Assembly: GCA_038025085.1 (NCBI GenBank) | Contig: CM076148.1 | Location: 21,432,501-21,496,500, forward strand | Direction: 5' to 3' | DNA length: 64,000 bases | Source of the DNA: Tetragonia tetragonoides | Lineage: Eukaryota > Streptophyta > Magnoliopsida > Caryophyllales > Aizoaceae | Shown here: piece after piece, positions 45,556-57,447 of the stretch | Layout: every line of letters begins with the position of its first letter | How positions within the stretch are numbered: position 1 is the first letter of the stretch | Program-made: the position numbers and the translations under genes | Notes under the pieces: model-generated | Databases searched by the model: none | The model's input: only the letters and a program-made list of their open reading frames with translations | What the model was told of the DNA's origin: nothing

Positions 45556-46470
45556 ACCTAAAGGGTTATTTGAATTGCTGGGTGCTTGACCAGGCTTTGG
45601 TAAGGGTATGACACCATTCTAAATTCTATCTTGGATAGCATGTTTAAGAGCCCAACAATTGTCGTTGTTGTGCCCTTTTTCTTGATGGTACATGCAGTAT
45701 TCGCCCTCTTTCCAGTTGCGGCCCCTAACAGATGGTTCAGGAGTAGGTCCAATAGGCTGCAGCAGGTTATTTTTGATCATTCTTTCAAGAGCATGTGACA
45801 AGGTCATTGCCGAGAGGGGTGAACTCTCTTGGTGACTTTCTTTCAGCAAAGCTATTCACAGAAGCTACCTCATTAACCTGAGTACCAGAAGAGGCTCCAG
45901 CAGTTGTCCTCCTGTCTCTCCCGTAAGTGATGGGCTTAGGGGTGACATGGTCCTTGTTCTTGTTGAGATCATCTTCAATGAGGAAGCCTACGTCATAGAG
46001 ACGCTGGTATGAGTCGATGGCCTGATATTGAAGATGACTCTTATAGGCCGGCTGCAGATTCTTTATGAAATGCCTGATTTGTTCAGTTTCAGAATGTCTT
46101 TCCACCATTTCAGCTGTCTTGGATTTCCATCGACGGAGGAATTTAGTGAATCCCTCATTCTTCTCTTGAGTGGTAATTTCAAGCTTTCTCAAAGTGATGG
46201 GGAGAGTAGCATTGTCCTTATATCGAGTCAGGAAGACCGTGGTAAAATTAGACCAAGTTGGGTAGCTTTCCAAATCTAGGGAGTAGAACCATCGCTGAGC
46301 ATGTGTATCAAGGGTCTGGGGAAACAGATGGGCATAAAGTTTCTTGTTGATTCCCCTTAGAGCCATAGTAGTAGTGAAGGATTTCAGGTGATCCTACAGG
46401 TTGTCAACTCCCGTGAAGGTGGGTACTTCAGGCATGGAGAACTTGGCCGGAAGGGAGAGGGGAAATTGGG
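45556..46470 (-). pseudogene. gag: B gag capsid and first knuckle
   Basis: The capsid core reads MALRGINKKLYAHLFPQTLD, FTKFLRRWKSK and QIRHFIKNLQPAYK. A frame change near 45785-45800 leads to the knuckle YCMYHQEKGHNNDNC and a stop at 45619. A TAG interrupts the sequence near 46395. The N-terminal acidic region present in C is missing here. Confidence 0.8.
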
Positions 46471-46479
46471 AGACTGACT

Positions 46480-47108
46480 CTTTTTTTTTTAGCTAAAAGA
46501 TCCTAGAAAATTGTTCATGACTTTTAGAATATATCATCGGGAAAATGATGGGTGTTCATTGAATTTGAATTCTCGCACCATCTTCGGGCGTTAGGAACTA
46601 GCTAAAAATAAAAGAAAAGGCTCCTAGCACGTAAGTACATGTTGGCACATAATCACGATAATCATGTATTCAAGCAGGCATTATAACAACCCAGTTTATA
46701 TGCAAACATGTGATCAGACGGGCATTACAATGACATATGCACAACAAGCAAGCGAATGCACGGATGTGGGCTAGAGGCTTTTGGCTCCCGTGAGGTTACC
46801 ACGACAAATTACAATTTCCGTTCGACGGATGATCGACACATCAATTGTAATTCTTTTCATCAACAAGGATTGATGAGTCATGGGTGAGGAAGCGTCGATT
46901 TGCACGATAGGACAACTGTATATTCCTTTAGATATATGGGCTGTCTACGAGTTGCGACACAAACTTCCTCGAGGGCCGATTAGGGTCAAAAGGTTGTGCC
47001 AAGGAACATGCAAATGATGCAAAAATATGGAACATATTATTAAACAACTAAGAAAACTTGACTTTCGAGTCTCACCCTCTTAAATAAATCCCCATTTGAG
47101 TCGCCACT
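46480..47108 (-). other. B leader and primer site
   Basis: The primer site on the minus strand reads TGGCGACTCAAATGGGG, a variant of the C form, next to the LTR stub. The conserved leader block is at about 46785-46985. The long poly-A part of A1 and C is reduced to a few bases (46482-46490). Confidence 0.7.
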
Positions 47109-47404
47109 GTAAGGACCCGGGAGTTTTGTCCAATCCTTTTTCTTACGAATTGTATTGGTTTCCACGGTGTGCGTCCTTATAGAAAATTTGTATGTTGGGG
47201 GTTTAGATAAGTTCAAGGGACCATCGAGTTAGAAAAGCTTTTGTAAAGACTTGAATTGAATAAAAACCATGAAAGAGGTCACAAATCTGCTATTGGCGTT
47301 TTATCGAGGGAACAAATCGAAGGGACAATCCGAAGGGAGAACCCAATAGCGCGAAAAGTGAACTGATCATTTTTTTAGAAAGACTCCCGCTCATATAAAA
47401 CATA
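47109..47404 (-). repeat. 5' LTR stub of B
   Basis: 296 bp from the LTR end (GGGTCCTTACA side) matching 34332-34627. Homology stops abruptly after AAAACATA, where unrelated sequence begins. Confidence 0.8.
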
Positions 47405-48970
47405 GGAAAAATGGATGTGAATAATCCCACATTTGGGCGGTCGTACAAGAATAATCTCACAAATGACTTTAGCCCAAAATAATCCCACAAATAAATGGCG
47501 TTAACGTCAATAGACTTAATGAGGACGTCCGTTAACTCCTAATTAAAGTGACTCTCTCTCCTCACTCTCTCTCTAAGGCCTTTCAGCCATGGAACTAAGG
47601 AAGAAAAACTTCCAACCACCTGAATACAGCTTTAATTTACTTGAATATAACAAAATTTAAGAAAAGGTAGTTTAGAATTTTTAAATGCGTACTTAAGGGT
47701 ATATGGGGGGTTTAAGGCTCATCTGAATGTAGGTCCACCATTATACATGTATGGAACCTGCATTTCAGTCCAAGGTAATTAGTTTTAGTGGCTCTGAAGT
47801 TGATGAAAAATTGCGTATTATTTGGATTGTGGTGATTATGAGAAAGAAAAAGTCTAAATGCTTTATCTAGAAATTGTAATTACGTGCTATTTTGGTATTC
47901 TATAAAAATTAATTCAATTAGTGGATTCTAAACACCCCTGCCACGTTTTGATTTGACCCTGTAAACAAGTTACTAAACCACTTGTTTACTTGTGGAGCTT
48001 GCCTATGTAAGATTGAAGCCTGAAGGTCTTTCCAAATTCCACTAGGGGAAATTTTGGTGTTGGTTGATAGGGATTTAAGTTGACTTGGTCTGTTGTGGTT
48101 AGGATATTATCCACCAACTTAGGATGTCTTGTTCACTAGATTTTTCTTGAATTAAATAGTGTTAAGGACGAAGTAGTCCAGTTGTGGAAGTTTCAACTGC
48201 ACTGTTCAGAAGTTTGTATAAAAGCAAGTGAAGACTTAAGTTCCCTCATTGTGACTTTAGCCTCTGGATTATTTTCATGCCACGATGAAATAATTCGCTT
48301 TGGTAGAGTGCCATAATAATGATGGCATTTACAAGAGTCATGATAGGCGGACTGATAAAAGCCTGTGGTTGTTTAGGGGGATAAAAAGCATAAACTCCCG
48401 TGGAAAAGAAATGAACAAACGTTTTAAGCTCTAAACCGAAAATACTGGTGGACCATCTTCTTCCGTTTTTCTTATTAGACCCTTGCTTCCTGCCCATGTG
48501 AATTTCTTCTCCTAAAAATGTTCTTACTTTCTAGACTTCTCCAAAGGGACAGCTCCAAAACTTGGCATTTAACCCACCCCCGCCCCAACCAGGAAAGACA
48601 AGAATAAAAAGAAAGAGTATGTAAAAAGACTAATAATCCTTTCTTTTACCGGACTATGAGGCATAAAGTGACATTAAATTTGATTCAAGACCATGATTAT
48701 TAAGGAAAATATGCTTTAGCCCTCAATTACTATGTTAATTATCAAGTAACAAGTGATATCTGTAATCAGTTCAGCACTCTTATTCTTTAAACACAATCAC
48801 GAGTTAGATTCTTATGAATGAAATCATTGTTTGCTTGGAACATTTCACCCCTAATACCATAATTCTTGTGAAACTTTGTGGTTATTTAGACACACACTAA
48901 ACAAAAAAGATAATGCCAAGTTAAAGTTGGTGAGTATGTTAAAGTTCATAACCTAAATGTCATTTGTGAT
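47405..48970. other. Unassigned sequence between B and the satellite
   Basis: It begins AAAAATGGATGTGAATAATC, with several AATCCCAC repeats in the first 100 bp, then a CT-rich segment and ordinary AT-rich DNA. It shows no LTR, TIR or recognised gene. It may be old unique DNA or the remains of an unknown insertion. Confidence 0.4.
48246..48497 (-). CDS. Unrecognised 83-residue ORF
   Basis: ATG-to-stop frame starting MGRKQGSNKKNGRRWSTSIF, with a basic N-terminus then a hydrophobic middle (FFSTGVYAFYPP; PPIMTLVNAIIIMALY). It is not part of any repeat I recognise. It could be an exon fragment of a host gene or chance. Confidence 0.25.
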   Translation of the reverse strand: MGRKQGSNKKNGRRWSTSIFGLELKTFVHFFSTGVYAFYPPKQPQAFISPPIMTLVNAIIIMALYQSELFHRGMKIIQRLKSQ

Positions 48971-49136
48971 GTCTCACCGCCCAGCGAGAGCCTATGTCCC
49001 AACGCCTGGTTAGCGAGCATGTTCCATGTCCCAACACCTAGTGAGCATCCATGTTCTTTATCCCATGTCCCTGACTCCCAGCGAACGCCCATGCCCGAGC
49101 GCCTTGGTCCCACATCCCATATCCCATGAGTGAAAT

Positions 49137-50143
49137 CAGAGTTTGGGGATCCGGATGACCCTCCCAGGACACCGAGGATCCTATTGAGTTATTATGGACC
49201 CCCGAAAAAGTTTGGGCAAAAATGATGTCGGGGCCCCGAGAAGACGAAAATTAAAGGCTCTCCATATTTTTTAGCTTCCGGGAGGCCCCGGAACGAAGGT
49301 GTATATTTTCAAACAATATCACACAGGACACCCTTGGAGGACATGGGAGATCCCGGGGGTCTGTTATTTGGTCCCTGATAGTAACGGCGTTTATACGGGA
49401 CACAAATGTAAGTGCCAAAACAATGAAAGCATTGGTGATATCAAAGTTCGGAAATTCGGGAGGGTCCTCTGGGGTCATAATAAACCCGCCGAAAAAGTTT
49501 GAGCATATATAGCACCCGGGCCCTGGAAGCCGAAAATCAAAGGCTATAATCTCCTTCTTTTTGGCTTCCGAAAGGCCCCGAAATGAAGGTGTATATTTTA
49601 CACGACATCGCATAGGACACCGTTAGGAGATGTGGGAGGCCCACAGGGTCCATTATCTTATCCTAACTAGACTTGTAAGGGCGTGTTTACGGGACACCAA
49701 TAATGTAAGAGCAGGAACATCGAAAGCTTGTATGATATCGAAGTGCGGGGACCCAGTTGGCCATCTCGGGGCAGCGAGGGTCCACTAAAGTCATGATAGA
49801 CCCCCCTGAAAAGTTTGGGCAAAAATGACACTCGGGCCCCGAAAAGCCGAAATCAAAGGCTATAATCCACGTTTTTGGGGCTTGCGGGAGGCCCAAGAGC
49901 GAAGATGTATATTTTCACACCACATCGAATGAGACACCCCTAGGGGACATGGGTGGCCCTCAGGGTTAGTTATTTGGTCCTTGATAGGTTTGTCATGGCG
50001 TTTTTACGAGACACCAATGTATGGGCCGGAACCGAAAGCATGGGTGATATCGAAGTTCGGGGATCCGGATGACGCTCCTGGGGCGGTGAGGGTCCAATAG
50101 GGTTATTATACACTCCCCGGAGAAGCTTGGGAAAAAATGACAC
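49137..50143 (+). repeat. About 313-bp satellite, left block
   Basis: Roughly three divergent monomers sharing GTGATATCGAAGTTCGGGG, TAGACCCCCCGAAAAGTTTG, a CCCGGGCCCCGGAAGCCGAA type segment and TGTATATTTTCACACCACAT. It ends exactly at GACAC before element C and resumes at 58982. A degenerate 48970-49136 lead-in has repeated CCATGTCCC-type words. Confidence 0.88.
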
Positions 50144-51794
50144 TGTAGACGCCAAAAAAGCGTCTTCAGATTTCTCCGCAAAAGCCCGATGATGAAAGGA
50201 GTAAGTTTTAAGCTTGAACTGCTATTTTTGCTTTAATAGTTAAGATAAGGTCTCAGGCTTTTTTCCTCTAAACACTCCTTCATTTCCACTTCATTTAAAA
50301 GCCCCTTTCAAGAGCTTTCCATTGCTTCCTTCCGTGTCAAAATACGATTCCACACCTAAGAGTTATGGCCAAACAAAGTTTAGGGTCAAAACAGATGTAG
50401 CCGAATACCGTGGACCGTGTTTCCAGCCCCATTTGGGAGTTCATTTGGTTGAATTAATTTGTCAGCCTTATATTTTTGTATTCCTTATTCAAATATCTTT
50501 CCAATGACATATCATGAGCCCACACCACATTTCCATCCAAGGAATTACGAGTCCAACACTGATGTGTACTCCAAAACTGACCTCTCCTTACTCTTTCTGG
50601 CATCTCTCGAGATCCACAAAACTTGTGGACCTGAAACTAAATCCATATGAAACTAGACCCAATAGGATTTCCAACGCACCTTGAATCATCCAATTCGGAG
50701 GCCAAACAAGTGAGATACGGCCCGAACAAAATCCAGCTGAAAAGTTGTCAGCGACCCAAGGCAACGCCGCTAGCGGCGCTGACCAGGGCCGCTAGCGGCC
50801 CAATCCAAGGCCGCTAGCGGCGCTAACCTAGCGGCCTTGTTCAGCGCCGCTAGCGGCGCTGCCTTTTCCTTTGGGCCCGGTTCATTTTTCCAGCCCGTCT
50901 CATTTTTCAGCTCAATTTTCACCCGTTCAACCCTACTTCCCACGCCTATAAAAACAACCCTTCACCATCAGTTCAAAACACACAGTCTACAGTTGACACC
51001 CTCTATTCTCAGTAGTATTGACTCTGAGCTTCTCCCTCTTTCTTCCATAAATAATTCTATTCTATTCTCGGGAGTATTGACACCGAGCTTCCCCCTCTTT
51101 CTTTACTTGAGATCTATTTTTACTATTCTTGTCAAATATAGCCTACAGTTCGGGTACAAATTCCTGAGGGCTCAAATTAAATTAATTGTGTGACTGTTTA
51201 TTTTCTAAGTAGTCATAATGTAGATATCATGCTAAAATAACATTTTATTGCTTCCTAAATACTGTCTGTAAAGCCATTGTACTGCTCAACTTGTCCATCA
51301 AATGCATGTCTAAATATGGGTTAATATAAATGTTGTGATGCTTCTGATGAACCAATTAATAGTCTAAGTCTAGGTTGCTAATTCGGTTTTGCATGGGAAT
51401 TATGTCTTTAAATTATTAAGCAAACTTGAGTTAGTAGAGGCCGTGATAATACGGGCGAGTTGGGTGCCTAACACCTTCCCACCTCGTACCTTCGCCCCCG
51501 AACCCTTTATTCTTGGGTACTTATATGTCTTATATAAGCGGGAGTCTTTCTAAAAACATGATTAGTTCACTTTTCGCGCTATTGGGTTGTCCCTTCGGTT
51601 TGTCCCTTTGATAAAACGCCGATAGCAGATTCGTGACCTCTTTCATGGTTTTTATTCAACTCGAGTCCTTTCAAAAGCTTTTCTAACTCGATGGTCCCTT
51701 GAACTTATCTATGGCCCCAACTGACAAATTTTCTATAAGGACGCACTCCGAGGAAAAACAAAAGGATTGGTATGAAAATCCCGGGTCCTTACAG
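50144..51794 (+). repeat. 5' LTR of C
   Basis: TGTAGACGCC to GGGTCCTTACA. The GC block at 50755-50870 has four full GCCGCTAGCGGC palindromes and one half. The TATA box CCTATAAAAAC is at 50945-50955. Confidence 0.93.
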
Positions 51795-51795
51795 T

Positions 51796-51812
51796 GGCGA
51801 CTTCACTGGGGA
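51796..51812 (+). other. Primer-binding site of C
   Basis: TGGCGACTTCACTGGGG, one base after the LTR, identical to that of N1. Confidence 0.8.
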
Positions 51813-52384
51813 TTTATTTAAGAGGGTGAGACTCGAAAGTCAAGTTTGCTTAATTGTTTAAAAATATGTTCCATATATTTTGCATCATTTGCATGTGCCT
51901 GGGCACAACCTTTTGACCCTTATCGACCCTCGAGGAAGTTTGTGTCGCAACTCGTCGACAACGCGTATATCTAAAGGAATATACACTTGTCCTATCGTGC
52001 AAATCGACGCTTCCTCACCCATGACTCATCAATCCTTTGTTGATGAAAAGAATTACAATCGATGTGTCGACCATCCGCCGGACGGAGGTTGTAATTTGTC
52101 ATGGTAACCTCACAGGAGCCAAAAGCCTTCAACCCACATTCGTGCATCCGCTTGCTTGTTGTGCATGTGTCGTTGTAATGCCCGTCTAATCACATGTTTG
52201 CTTGTAAATTACGTTGTTATAATGCTTGCTTGAATGCATGATCATCATGACTATGTGCCAACATGTACTTACGTGCTAGGAGTCTTTTCTTTTTTTTTTT
52301 AGCTAGTTCCTAATGCCCAAAAATTGTGCGAGAATTCAATTCATGAGCACTCGTTTCCCCAATGATATATTTTCATATAGCGTC

Positions 52385-52415
52385 GAAGTCATGAACAATT
52401 TTCTAGGATCTTTTC

Positions 52416-52451
<36 letters not shown>

Positions 52452-52790
52452 AGTCTCTCCAGTTCCTCTCTCCCACTTTTTTTATTTTTCTTTTCTTTTC
52501 TTTATTATTTTTTTGATGTAATTCAGATTCGGCAAAAAAAAAAAAAACAAGGCCAAAAAAAAAATAAAATCCGAAAATAAAAAAAAAAATGCTAAAATTA
52601 CTTTTTTTTATTTATCCCATTTTTCATTTTCTTTGAGTAAAAAAAAAAGCCGAAAAAAATGAAAAAAAATTCGAAAAATAAAAAAATTGCCAAATTTCTT
52701 TTTTATTTTATTGTATCCCATTTTTCATTTTCTTTGAGTCTAGGAAAATCAAAAAAAGATAAAATAGGATGGTCCATCTTTTTCTATTTT
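52385..52790 (+). repeat. Homopolymer-rich leader of C
   Basis: A poly-A run (52420-52448) and A/T tracts, with TTTATCCCATTTTTCATTTT plus CTTTGAGT occurring twice (about 52613 and 52719) and once in A1 (about 30897). Non-coding. Confidence 0.75.
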
Positions 52791-53478
52791 TCTCATTTTC
52801 GTTCATCGACTTAATTTTTTTTCTTTGATATGAGGGGAAATAATCGGGCATTTAGGCTTAGGTTGTTATTTTCTATTTCTTTGCATTGCATTGCATTGCA
52901 TTACATTGTACGTATTAGACGCTCCATGCTAGGATTCATAACTAGTCGTCATGTTTGCATTGTCGTCATTTTGCATCTGCATTTGTACAAAAATTCGAGT
53001 CTTGCATTCATCAATGTAAGTCCAGAAAGGTCATTCATTAAGTGCTTTAGAGTCATTCTAGGAAGCATCCATTCATTGTCATACATGTCAACGTCAGTTC
53101 GTCATGCATCTTGCATATTGTTGTCGTAACTCTGTCATTGAATTGTCGTCATCATGCATTCAAGTTCATATAAGACGTCCATAGGCACATTCACCTTAGG
53201 GGTTATCGAGGGTCTTCTAAAAATAACGAGTCTTTGTTTTCAAGTCTTTTCTTTGGCGTCTTTCTAAGTTGAGACTTGTGTTCAGGATTGGGGGCTCGAG
53301 GAAGAATTACGGTGACAAAGGTTGGGCTCGATCGTCCGGCAGATTGGTTCGTGTACAAGCTACTTCCAAGACACCACCACATTCAAAAAGGTCATCACCC
53401 CATAATCCATCACCACCATAAAGCTCGCCACCACTCAATACATCCCTTACCTCACCGATCACACCCCCAAACTTCACC

Positions 53479-54229
53479 ATGGTCAAAACCACTGACGAGA
53501 GGTTTGATGAGCTCATGAGTAAAGTTGGAAAAGCTGCGACTCAAGGTTGAAGATAACGAGAGGAAAAGAAAAGAAGAGTCAAGGATCCCTTCCGATTCCG
53601 ATTCTGAGGAAGAAGGTTCAGATGCCATGCTGGCAAAGATCACCTCTGTGCTCAAGAGTAGCGGCTTAATCTCCAACTATAGTGCCAACGTAGGAAAGTT
53701 TGACACTAAGATCAAGGGTAAGCTTCCGGTCAAATTCTCTATGCCTGAAGTACCCACCTTCACGGGAGTCGACAACCCGCAGAATCGCCTGAAATCCTTC
53801 ACTACTGCTATGGCCCTAAGGGGAATCAACAAGAAACTCTATGTCCATCTGTTTCCCCAGACCCTTGATACACATGCTCGACGATGGTTCTACTCCCTAG
53901 ATCTAGAAAGCTACTCAACTTGGTCCGATTTTACCACAATCTTCCTTGCACGCTACAAGGAAAATGTTGCTCTACCTATGACCCTTCGAGAGTTAGAGAT
54001 CACCAAACAAGAAGAAGATGAAGGATTCACTGCGTTCCTTAGGCGTTGGAAGCTAAAGATAGCCGAACTAGTTGAGCAACCTTCGCAAGCTGATCAAATC
54101 CGCCAACTCATCAAGAACCTGCAACCTGCTTACAAGGAACCCCTCAAGTATCAAGCAATTGACTCCTACAACCGGCTCTATGTTGTGGGCATCCTAATTG
54201 AAGATAACCTTTTTAAGAATTCAACTTAA
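53479..54229 (+). pseudogene. gag: C gag, capsid only
   Basis: ATG at 53479 in ACCATGG context gives MVKTTDERFDELMSKV. An extra G at about 53527 then shifts the frame to EKLRLKVEDNERKRKEESRI. The capsid core is TAMALRGINKKLYVHLFPQT, FTAFLRRWKLK and QIRQLIKNLQPAYK. It stops soon after LIEDNLF, where B's Gag continues, because the rest of gag-pol has been deleted. Confidence 0.82.
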
Positions 54230-55149
54230 TTCGTGAAAAACGCGAGTATCTACAGGGGGTTGTCCTTCGTGTCCGTGTGAACAGCATATGCTCGAGAAGT
54301 TGAAGAGAGTCGAAGTTTCCTAGCGTGCAAGTCTAGTTGAGTCCAGTCGAGTTTAATGATGTCTAGTTTGTCCTTTCAATTCATTCATAGAGTCTAGCTT
54401 ACTTCTCGTGTAATGCTTTTCTTCGATTCAATAAAGATTGCATTTTGATTCCCATCATTGTTCTTTGTTCAATTCTATGACGAACTTAAGTTGCCTTTGA
54501 CGGAATAAAAAAAAAATCAAAAAAAATTCAAAAGAAAGCCTTCATTGTGGAAAACATTAAGCAACAACTCCCTAATGATCATCCCCATAGAGGACATACA
54601 GTTGAACCGTCTGTGCCAAGGACAGGAGGCATTCATTTGGCACCTCACATCAATATCCTTTACTACCCTATACATCATTACCACTTGCAACCCTTTGAGC
54701 CTTAAACACATAGGCTTTCATTTCTTAACCACATCATCCTTACCCGGCGAATGGGTGTGTGCGACATGGGAATAGAAGCAACCTTCTAGGCAAGGTGGAC
54801 CGACCTACAAAAGGAGCCACCGAAAGACATACCAAAAAAAAAGAGAGAAATCGAAAGTTCATGAGCAAAAAAAAAAAAAAAAAAAAAACAAAAGAGAAAA
54901 AAATTCGAGAGCGATCAAAGATCCAAAAGAATGCAAACACTTCAAGCACAACCAAACAATGTCCTTACCGAAACATAGGTCCCTTAGCCACCTCGCCTAA
55001 ATCAAAACCTTCTATACCATCTAGCATACTTTGGGGAGGGGATTTACATTGGGTTTATTCGAGCCTTTATCCTTTCTTTGACACCTTAACCCAGCCTGAC
55101 ATTACAACCCTAAAGCCCTCCAAGAGGTACGACCATTCAATTGTACGGT

Positions 55150-55340
55150 CCTGAACTACGTTGGCCTAATTCCATAAACTGGATACGTAGGAAACCTCAA
55201 GGAGGTCCGGCCACGACAACCACTTTGTCAAATGATCATAAGGAGTTTTCCCATTCCACCATTCTCATCTAAGGCTAAAGAAAATGAGACTGGTAGGTTG
55301 AAAACCCGAAAGGGCGGCCTAGGCAAAAGTTAGGGCAACA
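55150..55340 (+). other. Conserved Tat-element 3' motifs in C
   Basis: GAACTACGTTGGCCTAATTC then GGATACGTAGG (CTACGT pairs with ACGTAG), followed about 100 bp later by GGTTGAAAACCCGAAAGGGC and GGCCTAGGCAAAAGTTAGGG. Both motifs are shared with N1; the first also with A1 and B. Confidence 0.6.
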
Positions 55341-55345
55341 AAAAA

Positions 55346-55429
<84 letters not shown>
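55338..55429. repeat. Poly-A plus (TA)n microsatellite
   Basis: A run of A (55338-55362) followed by about 33 TA units. The Ile-Tyr frame on the minus strand is an artefact. Confidence 0.95.
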
Positions 55430-55432
<3 letters not shown>

Positions 55433-56520
55433 AAATTCAACATCTTGAGGCAACTTAAATTTCCGAGGATTTAGAACATATTTCTCATGTAAGCGCTCTC
55501 TAGTCAGTCGTCTAGAGGTCATACTTATCACCTTTCTCGTAGGCTTGCACACAGACTTCCCAACTGGGGGCTTTTTCAGAATGAGTCGGTTCCTTGTCCG
55601 CTACGTTCCAAGTTGTCCATTTCGCCCCCATACCTTAAGTTAGGATGTTTTGTACCGCCGCATCAACACCCATAGCTCCTCGAGTAGGTCATAACCATCA
55701 GGAACCACACATCAAACTGGGGGCTGATTCTCCCTTGACTGCACCCAGTTTTGTCCACTTGTCTCATACTCTGCCAAGATCACCATAGGAATGAAATTGT
55801 TGATCACAAAAACTTTTCTCATATGAAGACCCTCTTCAGACCCTATAGGAGAGTCGTGCATGTTAGGCTAGCTGCATGGAGCCGTGAGTCAATAGAATCT
55901 GCATACATCATATTTGCATAAATGCTAGAGTCGCCTTCAAAGGCATGCATGTGTACATAATTTCTCAGTGTCTTGAGTCCCTACGTTTTTACATGTCAAT
56001 CCCCCCTGTTACCCGTGCATATTACTATGTCATGTCTTGTGCATCTTGTCATAGTCAGTCGGGCATGTCTATTGCATCTTTTCCCTATGTGCATATTTCC
56101 ACTGCAGGTTTGAGTCTACCTGCTCTCCATCGAAACCAGCAAGCCTGAAACTCATGATCAAGTCCTGAAGCGACCTTCCAACTACAACCAAGAATGGAGA
56201 TAACATTCCAACAACAGCCAAGCGCGCGGGCCCCTTTGCTGACCCAAGGCCCCTTTTTTCAGACCAGAGTTCGTTATTACAGTTCATCTTGGGGCAATAT
56301 CAGTATCAAACGCGCGGGAGCAAACCCTCGGGCCCACAAATTCAAATTCGACAGTTGGCCCATTTTACGGTACCAACTATTTACAGGTAAAACTAACCCG
56401 TTTATTTTTGCAGGTCCCAAGTACTGAAACTCGGATCTACACGGCGACGACTCACACGACCCGGAGCGCCCGATTTATTTATAAGCCCGAAATTTTCAAC
56501 GGCACTTAATAAGCAACACG
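55430..56520 (+). other. C 3' region, no supported gene
   Basis: Segments at about 56300-56460 align in reverse with 36600-36760 of B. I see no intact antisense gene here, unlike in B. Confidence 0.5.
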
Positions 56521-56521
56521 A

Positions 56522-56790
56522 CACTACAAATTTTTGGGGTTAGTCAATGATCGCTAAAGTTATTGCGGTTAAACTGTCCCTCTACAAGACTACAAATTTT
56601 TGGGGTTAGTCAATGATCGCTAAAGTTATTGCGGTTAAACTGTCACTCTACAAGGTTACAAATTTTTGAGGTTAGTCAATGATCGCTAAAGTTATTGCGG
56701 TTAAACTATCCCTCTGCAAGATTACAAATTTTTGGGGTTAGTCAATGATCGCTAAAGTTATTACGGTTAAACTATCCCTCTACAAAGTTA
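56522..56790 (+). repeat. 66-bp tandem repeat in the C 3'-UTR
   Basis: About four units, starting TACAAATTTTTGGGGTTAGT and repeating every 66 bp (56525, 56591, 56657). They are followed by two shorter related units with GTCAATGATCGCTTAAACTG (56800-56900). Half of the unit equals the 34-bp repeat of B. Confidence 0.9.
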
Positions 56791-57447
56791 AAAAAAATTT
56801 ATATGCTTCAGTCAATGATCGCTTAAACTGTTGCGGTTATACTGTCGATTATTTTATATGCTTCAGTCAATGATCGCTTAAACTGTTGCGGTTATACTGT
56901 CATTTACAACCGTCATTTTGATCGCGCTGTCTGATCGGCCTTTTCGTTTCTTATGCAGGGACGGAATCTCGGCATCCGCCGAGTAGTGCTTAGTCATTGT
57001 TTGCTCGATAAAGCATTTATACTATTCACTCTCATGTTACTAACCATTTTTGCAGCCGATTATTTTTAATCGCGCTGTCTCGTAGACTTTTTTGTTTCTC
57101 GAAGAGGGGCGAAATCTCGACATCCGCCGAGCGGTGTTTAGTCACTGTTTGTCGAGGCACTCTATGTTGATCATTCTCAAAGTATTACTAACTTTTTCAT
57201 TCACTCTGAATAAAGGTTCCCAGCAGACATTTAGGCCATCTATCCTGCTACTATTAACCTGTCAGTTTCTCTTGTGTTCACAGGGATGAAATCTTAGCAC
57301 ACTACGAGCGTGTTCCAACACAGGTTTGTCTTCATATGCATGCATACTGTACACTCTCACACACCGTTGCACATCAGCATCCTGCATGTCGCCTTCGGAG
57401 TACTTTGATCTTCGCTTCTACTCAAACTCGATCAAAGTGGGGGCTTC

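Larger units (their letters stand above)
34332..47404 (-). mobile_element. Tat-like element B (minus strand) with antisense genes
   Basis: Reading leftward on the minus strand: 5' LTR stub (47109-47404), primer site, gag capsid, first knuckle, protease, two more knuckles, integrase, a 6.5 kb 3' region with two genes in the opposite direction, tandem repeats, polypurine tract and a full 3' LTR (34332-35648). RT and RNase H are missing exactly as in A1. Its 3' LTR starts in A1's 3' region after CCACACTGGATAC, so B probably inserted into A1. Its right end is broken at 47404. Confidence 0.82.

Noticed and set aside
53276..53518. His-rich ORF upstream of gag in C
   Set aside because: It overlaps the gag start in another frame and lacks a homologue in A1 or B.
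55319..55552. Ile-Tyr repeat protein
   Set aside because: Translation of the TA microsatellite.
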